From: DASQQQ01 sp036390995
GTDB taxonomy: Bacteria; Actinomycetota; UBA4738; HRBIN12
Reading direction: 5' to 3'
Length of the DNA: 12,316 nt
NCBI GenBank assembly: GCA_036390995.1
Contig: DASWAT010000041.1
Location: forward strand, 1-12,316
Shown: one piece after another, positions 1 to 5,885 of the stretch
Layout: every line of letters starts with the position of its first letter
How positions within the stretch are numbered: position 1 is the stretch's first letter
Position numbers and translations under genes: made by a program
Notes under the pieces: model-generated
Told to the model about the DNA's origin: nothing
The model's input: the letters and a program-made list of their open reading frames with translations, nothing else
Databases searched by the model: none

Positions 1-25
1 TCGCGGGGCCCGAAGGTTGCGCTCT

Positions 26-44
26 CCCGGCAACGAAGGCCGGG
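26..44 (-). terminator. Possible hairpin terminator after the sigma factor gene
   Basis: Seen: a six-base-pair all-G/C stem (CCCGGC at 26-31 pairs with GCCGGG at 39-44) with a seven-base loop. It begins directly after the minus-strand stop codon at 45-47. No T-rich tract follows on the minus strand, so it is not a classical intrinsic terminator, although hairpins without a T tract are often proposed to end transcripts in high-G+C actinobacteria. Confidence 0.4.
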
Positions 45-1631
45 TCAGGAGTGCTCGTTCTCGGTGAAGCTGGCAGCCACCGAGTACAGGGAGGTTCCGT
101 CAGCCCAGAAGCGCAGCTTGAGCCGGAACGTTCCGTCGTGCAGCGTGGTCGGCTCGGGCGATGGCGAGACCGTTGGCGAGGGACTGGCGCTCGGCGCGTC
201 GGCCAGCCAGTAGGTACCCCTGAAGGTGTAGGTGAAGCCCTTTTCCTCGGTGCCGCTCTTCGAAACCACGGCCCCGTTCCCGTCGAGCCGGATGGCACCG
301 GCGGGCGTGTCGACGAAGAGCCACAGGCTCGTCGAGCCGTGCTCGCCGTCCACGTTCCCCCAGTACTCCAAGTAAATGCCATCCGCGCGGGTCGCCTGCG
401 AGAACAGGACCGTACCGCCGGCCCTACCGGACACGGTCGAATCGATCAGCTGGAATCCGTCCGATCCGATCGGCACCGACGAGGAGAACGCCATCGTCCA
501 GGCCGGCGCTGGAGGGATGGGCGGATGGGTCGGCGACACCGTGTCGGTGGGGCTCGTGCTGGGCGACTCGGTGGGCGAGGGCGAGCCCGTCGCCGTGGGG
601 GACTCGACGGGCACGGCGACCTCGGCCTTGTTCGCCTTCTCCACGTGCTTGGCCTTGACCTTCTCCTTCGGCTGGAGGCCGAGCGCCTGCACGGGACGGC
701 TCACCGGCGGCGGTGCGACCGAGATCGCGGCGGGCGGGCTCGGCGTGACGGCGGGCTTGGCGTGATGGACCGTCCGGTTCACGGCCACGGCGCCGACGGT
801 GATGCTGGCCGCCGTGAAGACCGCTACGGCTGCCGCCGTGACCCGCTCGGCCGTGCTGGAGGCCGTGGCCGCGACCGCCGGCGAGGCCGTGACGGTCGAG
901 GCGGCCTGGGAGGCCGCGCTCCCTGCGCTCTCGGTGAGCGAGAGGAAGAACCGGCGCAGGGCCGCGGGGATCTTGATCGGCGCGAGGAGGATCGGCAGGA
1001 GCGCCGCGAACCCGTGACGAGCCGTCTGCCGGTCCCAGGCCGAGCGGAAGCTGCCCTTCGCCCGGTGGATCAGCGCCTTGGCCTGGGCCGGCGTGATCCC
1101 GAGGGCCTCCGCGATCTCCTTGTGGGACCGGCCCTCGAACTCGCGCAGGATCAGGGCGTCGCGGTGGTGCTCGGGCAGCGTGGCGAGCACCGAGACGACC
1201 TGCGCGTGCTGGTGCATCCGCTCGACGGCTTCGAGCGGATCGGCCATCTCGTCGTCGTCGGGATGGTCGAAGAGCTGCGAGAGAGACTCCCCGCCGGTCT
1301 GCGGGCGGCGGGCCCTGGCTCGCGTGACGTCCAGCGAGACGTTCGTCGCGATCCGAGCGATCCAGGGCTGCAGGAGGTATCGGCCGTTGAACCGGCCGAG
1401 GCCCTGGTAGACGCGGAGCATGGTCTCCTGGGTGGCCTCGTCGGCGTCGTCGAGGTTCCCCAGCACGCGATTGCAGATGTGACGGGCCAGGGCCGAGTAC
1501 CGGCGATGGATCTCGCCGAAGGCCTCGATGTTGCCGGCCTGGAAGTCCAGGACCAGCATGCGGTCATCGAGGTCCTCGTAGGACCCGGGCGCCTTCGCTC
1601 CGTTCCGCAGCTCGGAAACTCGTGTGACCAT
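45..1631 (-). CDS. ECF sigma factor with C-terminal transmembrane helix and extracytoplasmic domain
   Basis: A 528-residue RNA polymerase sigma factor of the extracytoplasmic-function type. Region 2 spans about residues 36-105 and includes DADEATQETMLRVYQGL and the PWIARIATN segment. Region 4 spans about 145-195, with LPEHHRDALILREFEG and a helix-turn-helix around KEIAEALGITPAQAKALIHR. ECF factors are usually near 200 residues, so over 300 extra residues follow. These contain an Ala/Ser-rich stretch, one hydrophobic segment at 264-284 that looks like a transmembrane helix, a basic and then Pro/Ser/Thr-rich stalk (about 290-376), and a beta-rich domain (about 377-528) interrupted by a second Ser/Pro run near 480-494. 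I do not recognise the outer domain. No separate anti-sigma gene lies next to it, so I infer that sensing is built into the same protein. The start ATG at 1629-1631 has an AGGGGAG ribosome site four bases upstream. Confidence 0.9.
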   Translation of the reverse strand: MVTRVSELRNGAKAPGSYEDLDDRMLVLDFQAGNIEAFGEIHRRYSALARHICNRVLGNLDDADEATQETMLRVYQGLGRFNGRYLLQPWIARIATNVSLDVTRARARRPQTGGESLSQLFDHPDDDEMADPLEAVERMHQHAQVVSVLATLPEHHRDALILREFEGRSHKEIAEALGITPAQAKALIHRAKGSFRSAWDRQTARHGFAALLPILLAPIKIPAALRRFFLSLTESAGSAASQAASTVTASPAVAATASSTAERVTAAAVAVFTAASITVGAVAVNRTVHHAKPAVTPSPPAAISVAPPPVSRPVQALGLQPKEKVKAKHVEKANKAEVAVPVESPTATGSPSPTESPSTSPTDTVSPTHPPIPPAPAWTMAFSSSVPIGSDGFQLIDSTVSGRAGGTVLFSQATRADGIYLEYWGNVDGEHGSTSLWLFVDTPAGAIRLDGNGAVVSKSGTEEKGFTYTFRGTYWLADAPSASPSPTVSPSPEPTTLHDGTFRLKLRFWADGTSLYSVAASFTENEHS

Positions 1632-1783
1632 AGCTCTCCCCTAACCCTAACGGTTGAGGTCTGCGCTTGGTTGCGCGGGCGGGGGGAACATCATCCGGTC
1701 GGCGCCCAACACCGGCCACTGTACCATGCAGCAACCCCCTGGTAAGCCCCTGGCGGACCATCTGGAAGGGGTCTTTCGACCTA

Positions 1784-1795
1784 CCCCTGTAGGGG
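1784..1795. promoter_or_regulatory. Inverted repeat CCCCT-GT-AGGGG, possible regulator site
   Basis: A perfect five-base inverted repeat around a GT centre, flanked by TA on the left and GA on the right. It sits between two divergent genes, about 150 bases from the sigma factor start and 250 from vapB. Similar CTACCCC half-sites occur at 5780-5786 and 7480-7486, both upstream of genes. This could be a dimeric regulator site, but the region is C/G-rich and chance is a real alternative. Confidence 0.25.
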
Positions 1796-2015
1796 GACAT
1801 GTGCTCGTGCGGTCTGTCTTTGCCGATGGGCATCGTCGAGTTATCGGCTCCTGCCATCGCGGGACTTCACCCTGTGCACCTTGACGCGCCCGGCGCCCAC
1901 CAGGTTCCCTTTGGATGGCAAGTCCACGCGCCGGGGGTGCGATGCGTGGAAGGAGGTCTGGTCGGCTGTCACCACGAGGACGGACCTGAAGCAGCGGGAC
2001 TTATCGCTGTCTGTT

Positions 2016-2044
2016 CATGCATGTGCGCATGATATGATGCGTAT
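2016..2044 (+). promoter_or_regulatory. vapB extended -10 promoter with overlapping operator-like palindromes
   Basis: An extended -10 element reads TG at 2030-2031, one base, then TATGAT at 2033-2038. The ATG of vapB begins seven bases after the hexamer ends, where transcription would be expected to start. No good -35 is visible 16-19 bases upstream; the extended -10 may compensate. Two palindromes overlap it: CATGCATG (2016-2023) and the imperfect pair TGCGCAT (2024-2030) / ATGCGTA (2037-2043). VapB antitoxins commonly repress their own promoters through such inverted repeats, so these are the natural operator candidates. Confidence 0.55.
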
Positions 2045-2290
2045 ATGCCTAAGACCGTGCAGATCCGTGACATCGATGACGATGTCTACGCGGGTCTCGT
2101 GCGACGCGCCGCGGATGCGGGACTCACGGTTCCCGAGCTCCTTCGGCGCGAGGCGGCGCGCTTGGCGGCGCGCCCAACCATCTCGGAGTGGCTCGAACGG
2201 ACCCGGCGGCGACCCTCCCCCCTCAGTTCGGACGACATCGTCGAGGCCCTCGACGACCTGCGGGGAGAGTGGCCGGATGCTGATCGTTGA
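2045..2290 (+). CDS. vapB: VapB-type ribbon-helix-helix antitoxin
   Basis: An 81-residue protein. The N-terminal half fits a ribbon-helix-helix DNA-binding fold: strand TVQIRDI (about 4-10), helix VYAGLVRRAADAG (14-26), then helix TVPELLRREAARLAAR (28-43). The C-terminal half, rich in Arg, Pro and acidic residues, is the expected toxin-binding tail. In this family the antitoxin neutralises the VapC nuclease, and the complex represses the operon. The vapC start overlaps its last 14 bases, the usual arrangement for coupled translation. No Shine-Dalgarno sequence precedes the ATG, and the promoter position suggests a leaderless message. The exact VapB subfamily is not assigned. Confidence 0.85.
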   Translation: MPKTVQIRDIDDDVYAGLVRRAADAGLTVPELLRREAARLAARPTISEWLERTRRRPSPLSSDDIVEALDDLRGEWPDADR

Positions 2291-2678
2291 CGCTTCCTGT
2301 CTGTACGAGGTGGTCGCCGACGGCGTCGACGCGGAGACGATCCGCGCGCGACTCGCGACGGACGATGAGCAGGCGGCGCCCCACCTCGTGGACGCCGAGG
2401 TGCTCAGCTTGATCCGCCGAGACCATCTGCGAGGCATGCTCGACCCCACGGCCGCGCGGCAAGCGGTGGAGGACCTGCTCTCGTGGCCTGGGCTCCGGTA
2501 CGGCCATCGCGGGCTGCTCGAGCGGGCCTGGGAGCTTCGGACCTCGCTCCGGTCATGGGATGGGCTCTATGTGGCGTTGGCCGAGGCCCTGGATGGCACC
2601 CTGGTGACGCTCGATGCCCGCCTCGCTCGGGCTTCGGGTCCCAGATGCGCCCTCGAGGTGCTCCGACGACCCGGCTGA
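2277..2678 (+). CDS. vapC: VapC-type PIN-domain ribonuclease toxin
   Basis: A 133-residue PIN-domain protein that starts with MLIVDAS. The four acidic residues expected for metal-dependent RNA cleavage are in place: D5, E41 (in VDAEVLSLI), D95 (in SWDGLYVALAEAL) and D113 (in LVTLDARLA). Length and spacing match typical VapC toxins, which usually cut tRNA or rRNA when freed from VapB; the target of this one cannot be read from sequence. The ATG at 2277 was chosen because PIN toxins begin right before the first catalytic Asp and because it overlaps vapB by 14 bases; the open frame continues upstream without a plausible start. The catalytic set is intact, so the toxin is probably active. Confidence 0.9.
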   Translation: MLIVDASCLYEVVADGVDAETIRARLATDDEQAAPHLVDAEVLSLIRRDHLRGMLDPTAARQAVEDLLSWPGLRYGHRGLLERAWELRTSLRSWDGLYVALAEALDGTLVTLDARLARASGPRCALEVLRRPG

Positions 2679-2688
2679 GGGAGCGTGC

Positions 2689-3231
2689 ATGATGGAGCCA
2701 TCGATGCCGGGGATCGCAGGGGTGCACCTGGTGCACCTGGATCCGCACGAGGACCCTCGGGGCTCCCTCACAGAGGTCTTCCGTAGATCCTGGCTGCCCG
2801 AGGCCTCCGAGGTGGTCCAGATCAACCTCTCCCGCTCGCGCGCGGGCGTGCTCCGCGGCCTCCACTTCCATCGCGAGCAGGCGGACTACTGGTGCGTCCT
2901 GTCCGGACGGGCCGTCGTGGGGCTGTTCGACCTGCGTGAGGACTCCCCCACCCATCGGCGGAAGGCCGAGATCTTGATCGACACGGAGCAGGAGCGCCTG
3001 GGCCTGTACATCCCGCCGGGCGTGGCGCACGGCTTCTTCGCCGAGACCGACATGACCCTGGCCTACCTGGTCGACCGGTACTTCACGGGCCAGGACGAGT
3101 TCGGCCTAGCCTGGGACGACCCCGACGTCGGCCTCACCTGGCCGAGCGGCGAGCCCCTCCTCTCGGACCGGGATCGCTCCAACCCCTCGCTGGAAGAGGC
3201 GCTGGCTCACGCACGCCGTTCCGAACCTTGA
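2689..3231 (+). CDS. RmlC-like dTDP-4-dehydrorhamnose 3,5-epimerase family protein
   Basis: A 180-residue cupin of the RmlC family. These enzymes epimerise a dTDP-4-keto-6-deoxyhexose at C3 and C5 on the way to dTDP-L-rhamnose and related sugars. Family signatures seen in order: DPRGSLTEVFR (22-32), VLRGLHFH with probable catalytic H59 (54-61), DLREDSPT (81-88), IPPGVAHGFF (108-117), and WDDPDVGLTWP (142-152) with the Asp that normally pairs with the catalytic His. Y131 is a candidate for the conserved active-site tyrosine. ATG 2689 has a GAGGGAG ribosome site five bases upstream that overlaps the vapC stop, so only ten bases separate the genes and cotranscription with vapBC is likely. Neither rmlA, rmlB nor rmlD is in the window, so the exact sugar product (C3, C5 or both) is uncertain. 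Confidence 0.85.
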   Translation: MMEPSMPGIAGVHLVHLDPHEDPRGSLTEVFRRSWLPEASEVVQINLSRSRAGVLRGLHFHREQADYWCVLSGRAVVGLFDLREDSPTHRRKAEILIDTEQERLGLYIPPGVAHGFFAETDMTLAYLVDRYFTGQDEFGLAWDDPDVGLTWPSGEPLLSDRDRSNPSLEEALAHARRSEP

Positions 3232-3261
3232 GGAGACTGGGCCGGAAACCGCTCCGAGGCG

Positions 3262-3286
3262 AGGAGCCGAGCAGCCGAGAGCTCCT
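3262..3286. terminator. Weak hairpin between convergent genes
   Basis: AGGAGC (3262-3267) can pair with GCTCCT (3281-3286) around a 13-base loop, in the 79-base gap between the convergent rmlC-like and UPF0158 genes. A six-base-pair stem with a long loop and no T tract is weak evidence; its position is the main argument. Confidence 0.3.
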
Positions 3287-3310
3287 GACGGCTCCGTCCG
3301 AGAGCGTCCG

Positions 3311-4102
3311 TCACGCCACTTCTCGTCCCTCGGAGGTGGCCTGCCGAAGGAACGGCCATCGTCCAGAACGCACGTCGGCCTCGGAGGCCGGCGTGGCCGA
3401 GACCACCGTGTCGCTCGCGTAGGAATGTCGCCACAGGACCGGCTCCATCCTGCGGAGCTCGTCCCACGCGGAGTCGACCCGATCCAGCACCACCAGCAGG
3501 TCGATGTCGGATTCGGGGTGCGCGTCCCCCCTCGCCCACGAACCGTAGAGGATCACGCGCTCGAGGCGTTCCCCGTAGAGCTCGCGAAGATCCTGGGCGA
3601 CGGCGCCGGCCACCTCGTTCGGGTCGAGGCTCGGACCGAGCTCGGGTAGCTCGGGATCGGGTCGGCTGGCTTGTTCGCGTTGGGCGACCTCGGGGTCGAT
3701 GATCCCCTCGTCGGCCAGCCACTGCAGTGCCCTTCGCTGGTATCGGGCGTCGTGGAACGCGAACCAGGCCGCGCGGAGCTCGGGGAACTCGAAGAGCGTG
3801 TCCTTGAACCTGCGGAAAGCGCCCCGTCCCTGGACCGCCCGCTGGAGCAGATCTCTGGCGCGAGGTTCCCGGACCCGCTCGATGAAGCCCTCCATGTCCC
3901 CGTAGCCCACCTCGGAGGGGATGGGGTCGACCCGGATGAGGCCTCGGTCCTCCGGGTGGTCTCCCTCCTCCTCCGAGGAGAGATCGTCGATCCACGGCTC
4001 TACCTCACCGGTCCCGGGATCGAACCACCGGGAGGTCTCGGCAGAGTGGTCCTCGAGAGCCTCGGCCAGGGAAGCAAGATCGATCGCCTCGAAGTCGAGC
4101 AT
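3311..4102 (-). CDS. UPF0158 domain fused to a minimal nucleotidyltransferase domain
   Basis: A 263-residue protein of two joined modules. Residues 1 to about 135 match the UPF0158 family: it opens MLDFEAIDLASLAEAL, has the FDPGTGEV turn, the GRGAFRRFKD motif (92-101) and an aromatic-rich end (AWFAFHDARYQRRALQWL). UPF0158 has no established function that I know of. After a Pro/Glu linker, about 160-263 form a Pol-beta-type nucleotidyltransferase: GSWARGD at 187-193, then D199 and D201 in SDIDLLV, with D231 a candidate third metal ligand. Domains of this class attach nucleotides to proteins or small molecules, and some act in HEPN/MNT toxin-antitoxin pairs; no HEPN gene is seen nearby. ATG 4100-4102 was chosen because AAGGAG lies six bases upstream. 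An ATG at 4139-4141 would add 13 residues but has no clear ribosome site. Confidence 0.85.
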   Translation of the reverse strand: MLDFEAIDLASLAEALEDHSAETSRWFDPGTGEVEPWIDDLSSEEEGDHPEDRGLIRVDPIPSEVGYGDMEGFIERVREPRARDLLQRAVQGRGAFRRFKDTLFEFPELRAAWFAFHDARYQRRALQWLADEGIIDPEVAQREQASRPDPELPELGPSLDPNEVAGAVAQDLRELYGERLERVILYGSWARGDAHPESDIDLLVVLDRVDSAWDELRRMEPVLWRHSYASDTVVSATPASEADVRSGRWPFLRQATSEGREVA

Positions 4103-4230
4103 CGTCATCTCCTTCATCACGCCCGACGGGGTCAGACCCATCCTAGGAGAGATCCGGTCGCCGGGGCAGCGCCCTTCGGGGCACTCACCTGCGGCTTCAG
4201 AGTTGGAGCCGCGGCGCCGACAACTCCTGT

Positions 4231-5304
4231 ATGGAGGGGACCCGCGCGCCCCTGAGGCTCCTCGCCGCCCTGATCGTGGGTGCGCTGGTGTTCGGCGTGG
4301 TGCCCGGCGGCCCGCCGGAGCCCGCCCGAGCCCAGACCACCGCGAGCGACCAACGCCTGCACCAGGCGCGGAAGGAGCTCAAGCACACGCGACAGCGGGT
4401 CCGGCGGCAGAACGAGCGGCTCCGCAGCCTCCAGAAGGACATGGACCGCCTGGCCACGCGGATCTCGAAGAACCGGTCGGCGCTGGACCGGGCCAAGGTC
4501 CGGGCCGAGAAGCTGAAGAGGCAGATCGCCCGGGCCCGGGCGCACCTCGCCGACCTGGAGGCCCGGTTGGCCGAGAGGGCCCGGGAGGCCTACATCGCCG
4601 GTCCGGGGACACCGCTCATGTACCTGCTGACGGCTTCGTCGGCGGCGGACGCGGCCTCGCGGATCATGCTGCTCGACGAGATGAACCGCCGGGACGCCGT
4701 GCTGGCCGACCAGGTCTCCCTGGCGAAGGCGGACCTCGACTACCGGCAGGAGGCGCTGGGGCGGGCGCGATTCGCCCGGCGCATGCTGGCGCTCACGCTG
4801 AAGCAGGACCAGAAAGACCTACGAGCGGCGATGGCCCACGCTCGCGCCATCTGGCACGAGCTGAAGGCGCACCGCGAGGCGATCCTGGCCAAGATCTCCC
4901 GCTTGCATCCCTTCGGCGTCTGTCCGGTCGACGGGCCGGTGGCAGTGGCCGACGACTTCGGGATCTGGGTCCACCACACGAAGAAGGAGGGCGGCGATCA
5001 CATCCACCAGGGCAACGACATGATGGCCGCCACCGGCACGCCCATCGTCGCCCCGTTCGACGGCCTTGCAGTGGTCGCCACGAACAAGATCGGCGGGCTC
5101 GCGGTGAAGGTCTACGGGCGATTCGGCTACGTCTACAACGCGCACCTGTCCCTGTTCGGACAGCTGGGGCAGGTCACGAAGGGGACCGTGATCGGCTACG
5201 TGGGCGCCACGGGCAACGCGGGCGGGCCCCACGACCACTTCGAGTGGCACCCGAACGACGGGCCGGCGGTGGACCCGCATCCCTTCCTCATGCAGGTCTG
5301 CTGA
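4231..5304 (+). CDS. Secreted coiled-coil M23 family metallopeptidase (peptidoglycan hydrolase)
   Basis: A 357-residue exported protein. A signal peptide covers about residues 1-34: Arg in the first ten residues, a hydrophobic core, and likely cleavage after ARA. Residues 38-220 form a long, highly charged coiled coil interrupted by YIAGPGTPLMYLLTASSAAD and IMLLDEMNRRDAVLADQ, a pattern familiar from EnvC/PcsB/CwlO-like N-terminal regulatory regions. The C-terminal half is an M23 (LytM) peptidase: HxxxD at H259/D263 and HxH at H334/H336, with H305 also in the expected place. H259, D263 and H336 would bind zinc, so the site is intact. M23 enzymes cut peptide cross-links in peptidoglycan. By analogy the coiled coil may be controlled by FtsEX, though neither ftsE nor ftsX is present here. 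No strong ribosome site precedes the ATG; the signal peptide supports this start. Confidence 0.87.
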   Translation: MEGTRAPLRLLAALIVGALVFGVVPGGPPEPARAQTTASDQRLHQARKELKHTRQRVRRQNERLRSLQKDMDRLATRISKNRSALDRAKVRAEKLKRQIARARAHLADLEARLAERAREAYIAGPGTPLMYLLTASSAADAASRIMLLDEMNRRDAVLADQVSLAKADLDYRQEALGRARFARRMLALTLKQDQKDLRAAMAHARAIWHELKAHREAILAKISRLHPFGVCPVDGPVAVADDFGIWVHHTKKEGGDHIHQGNDMMAATGTPIVAPFDGLAVVATNKIGGLAVKVYGRFGYVYNAHLSLFGQLGQVTKGTVIGYVGATGNAGGPHDHFEWHPNDGPAVDPHPFLMQVC

Positions 5305-5310
5305 ATCGCT

Positions 5311-5337
5311 GGCCGGAACGGCCCCTGCGATCGGGCC
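5311..5337 (+). terminator. Possible hairpin after the M23 gene
   Basis: Two overlapping, mutually exclusive G/C stems lie just after the stop codon: GGCCG-GAA-CGGCC (5311-5323) and GGCCC (5320-5324) with GGGCC (5333-5337). Each has five base pairs and no T tract follows. A weak candidate. Confidence 0.3.
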
Positions 5338-5382
5338 CCTTGTCCCGCTACCATGTGCGGCTCGGACGGGAGGAGGGACCCG

Positions 5383-5754
5383 GTGGAACGAACGGCTGCG
5401 CGCACCGTGATCGCCACGCTTCTGTCCCTCGGCCTGACCGCGCTCCCGGCCGGAGCGTCGGCCGAACGTCGGTCCGGACGTCATGACGACCGGGCCCTGG
5501 CGGCCACCCGCGTTCGCGTGCGGATCGTGGACAACACCTTCCGGCCCAGGACCGTCACGGTCTCCAGGGGGACGCGGGTCCGGTGGGTGAACCGGGGCGA
5601 CAACGTCCACTCGGTGAAGGCGTCGAAGGGGCCGTGGGGCTCGGACCTGCTGGAGCCGGGCGACCGGTACCGCAGGGTGTTCCGCAAGGCGGGGACGTTC
5701 GCGTACTACTGCACGGTGCACCCCACGATGAAGGGCACGATCGTCGTCACCTAG
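5383..5754 (+). CDS. Secreted amicyanin-like cupredoxin
   Basis: A 123-residue exported blue-copper protein. The signal peptide ends near residue 27 (ALPAGASA), with no lipobox Cys, so the protein appears soluble outside the membrane. The mature part has the cupredoxin strand VRIVDNTFRPRTVTVSRGT and a full type 1 copper ligand set: H76 (in NVHSV), C110, H113 and M116 (in YYCTVHPTMKG). The Cys-x2-His-x2-Met spacing is that of amicyanin. Such proteins carry single electrons between redox partners or bind copper; the partner is unknown. GTG 5383 was chosen as start because AGGAGGG lies five bases upstream and it gives a normal signal peptide. An in-frame ATG at 5353 would add ten residues but has no ribosome site. 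It is followed by a second, larger cupredoxin gene. Confidence 0.85.
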   Translation: MERTAARTVIATLLSLGLTALPAGASAERRSGRHDDRALAATRVRVRIVDNTFRPRTVTVSRGTRVRWVNRGDNVHSVKASKGPWGSDLLEPGDRYRRVFRKAGTFAYYCTVHPTMKGTIVVT

Positions 5755-5787
5755 CCAGCACCCCGGCGCGTTGGGGCGTCTACCCCC

Positions 5788-5816
5788 TTGAACGCACGAG
5801 ACGCCAACCGTAAAGT
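5788..5816 (+). promoter_or_regulatory. Candidate housekeeping-type promoter for the two-domain cupredoxin
   Basis: TTGAAC (5788-5793) and TAAAGT (5811-5816) are separated by exactly 17 bases, a good fit to a sigma-70-type promoter. Transcription would start near 5823, about 60 bases before the ATG at 5886. It suggests that the larger cupredoxin has its own promoter instead of depending on the small one upstream. A CTACCCC sequence abuts the -35 on its left (5780-5786). Confidence 0.5.
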
Positions 5817-5885
5817 TCTCCTTCATCCGCGATGGACGCGGGCAAGGGGCACGCCCGAAGGTTCGGGCGAGGGGGGCACCATCCG

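Larger units (their letters stand above)
1632..2044. other. Intergenic region between divergent sigma factor and vapB
   Basis: This 413-base stretch holds no convincing gene. Short open frames cross it but lack a ribosome site or recognisable product. Seen instead: the sigma factor ribosome site at its left end; three copies of CCCCTG at 1736, 1747 and 1784, the first two 11 bases apart; and the inverted repeat CCCCT-GT-AGGGG at 1784-1795. The vapB promoter/operator lies at the right end (separate entry). No tRNA or riboswitch fold was recognised. Confidence 0.6.

Noticed and set aside
1640..1651. Telomere-like CCCTAACCCTAA sequence upstream of the sigma factor gene
   Set aside because: Only two units, overlapping the sigma factor ribosome-site region; no repeat array and no sign of a replicon end. 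Treated as coincidence.
51..1745. Long plus-strand open frame opposite the sigma factor gene
   Set aside because: Its product is low-complexity and dominated by Arg, Gly and Asp with no domain, while the minus strand has clear sigma regions 2 and 4. Long antisense frames are expected at this G+C content.
1799..2032. 77-codon open frame upstream of vapB
   Set aside because: No ribosome site and no recognisable sequence, and its end runs into the vapB promoter. The region looks regulatory.
1881..2276. Upstream extension of the vapC reading frame
   Set aside because: It would read through vapB in another frame; PIN toxins begin just before the first catalytic Asp, which fits ATG 2277.
3311..4102. 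HEPN/MNT toxin-antitoxin pair at the nucleotidyltransferase
   Set aside because: The nucleotidyltransferase is fused to UPF0158 and no HEPN-like gene (RX4-6H type) is next to it, so a classical pair is not supported.
3921..5486. Plus-strand open frame spanning the divergent UPF0158 and M23 genes
   Set aside because: It crosses two well-supported genes in another frame, and the product is Arg/Gly/Pro-rich without motifs.
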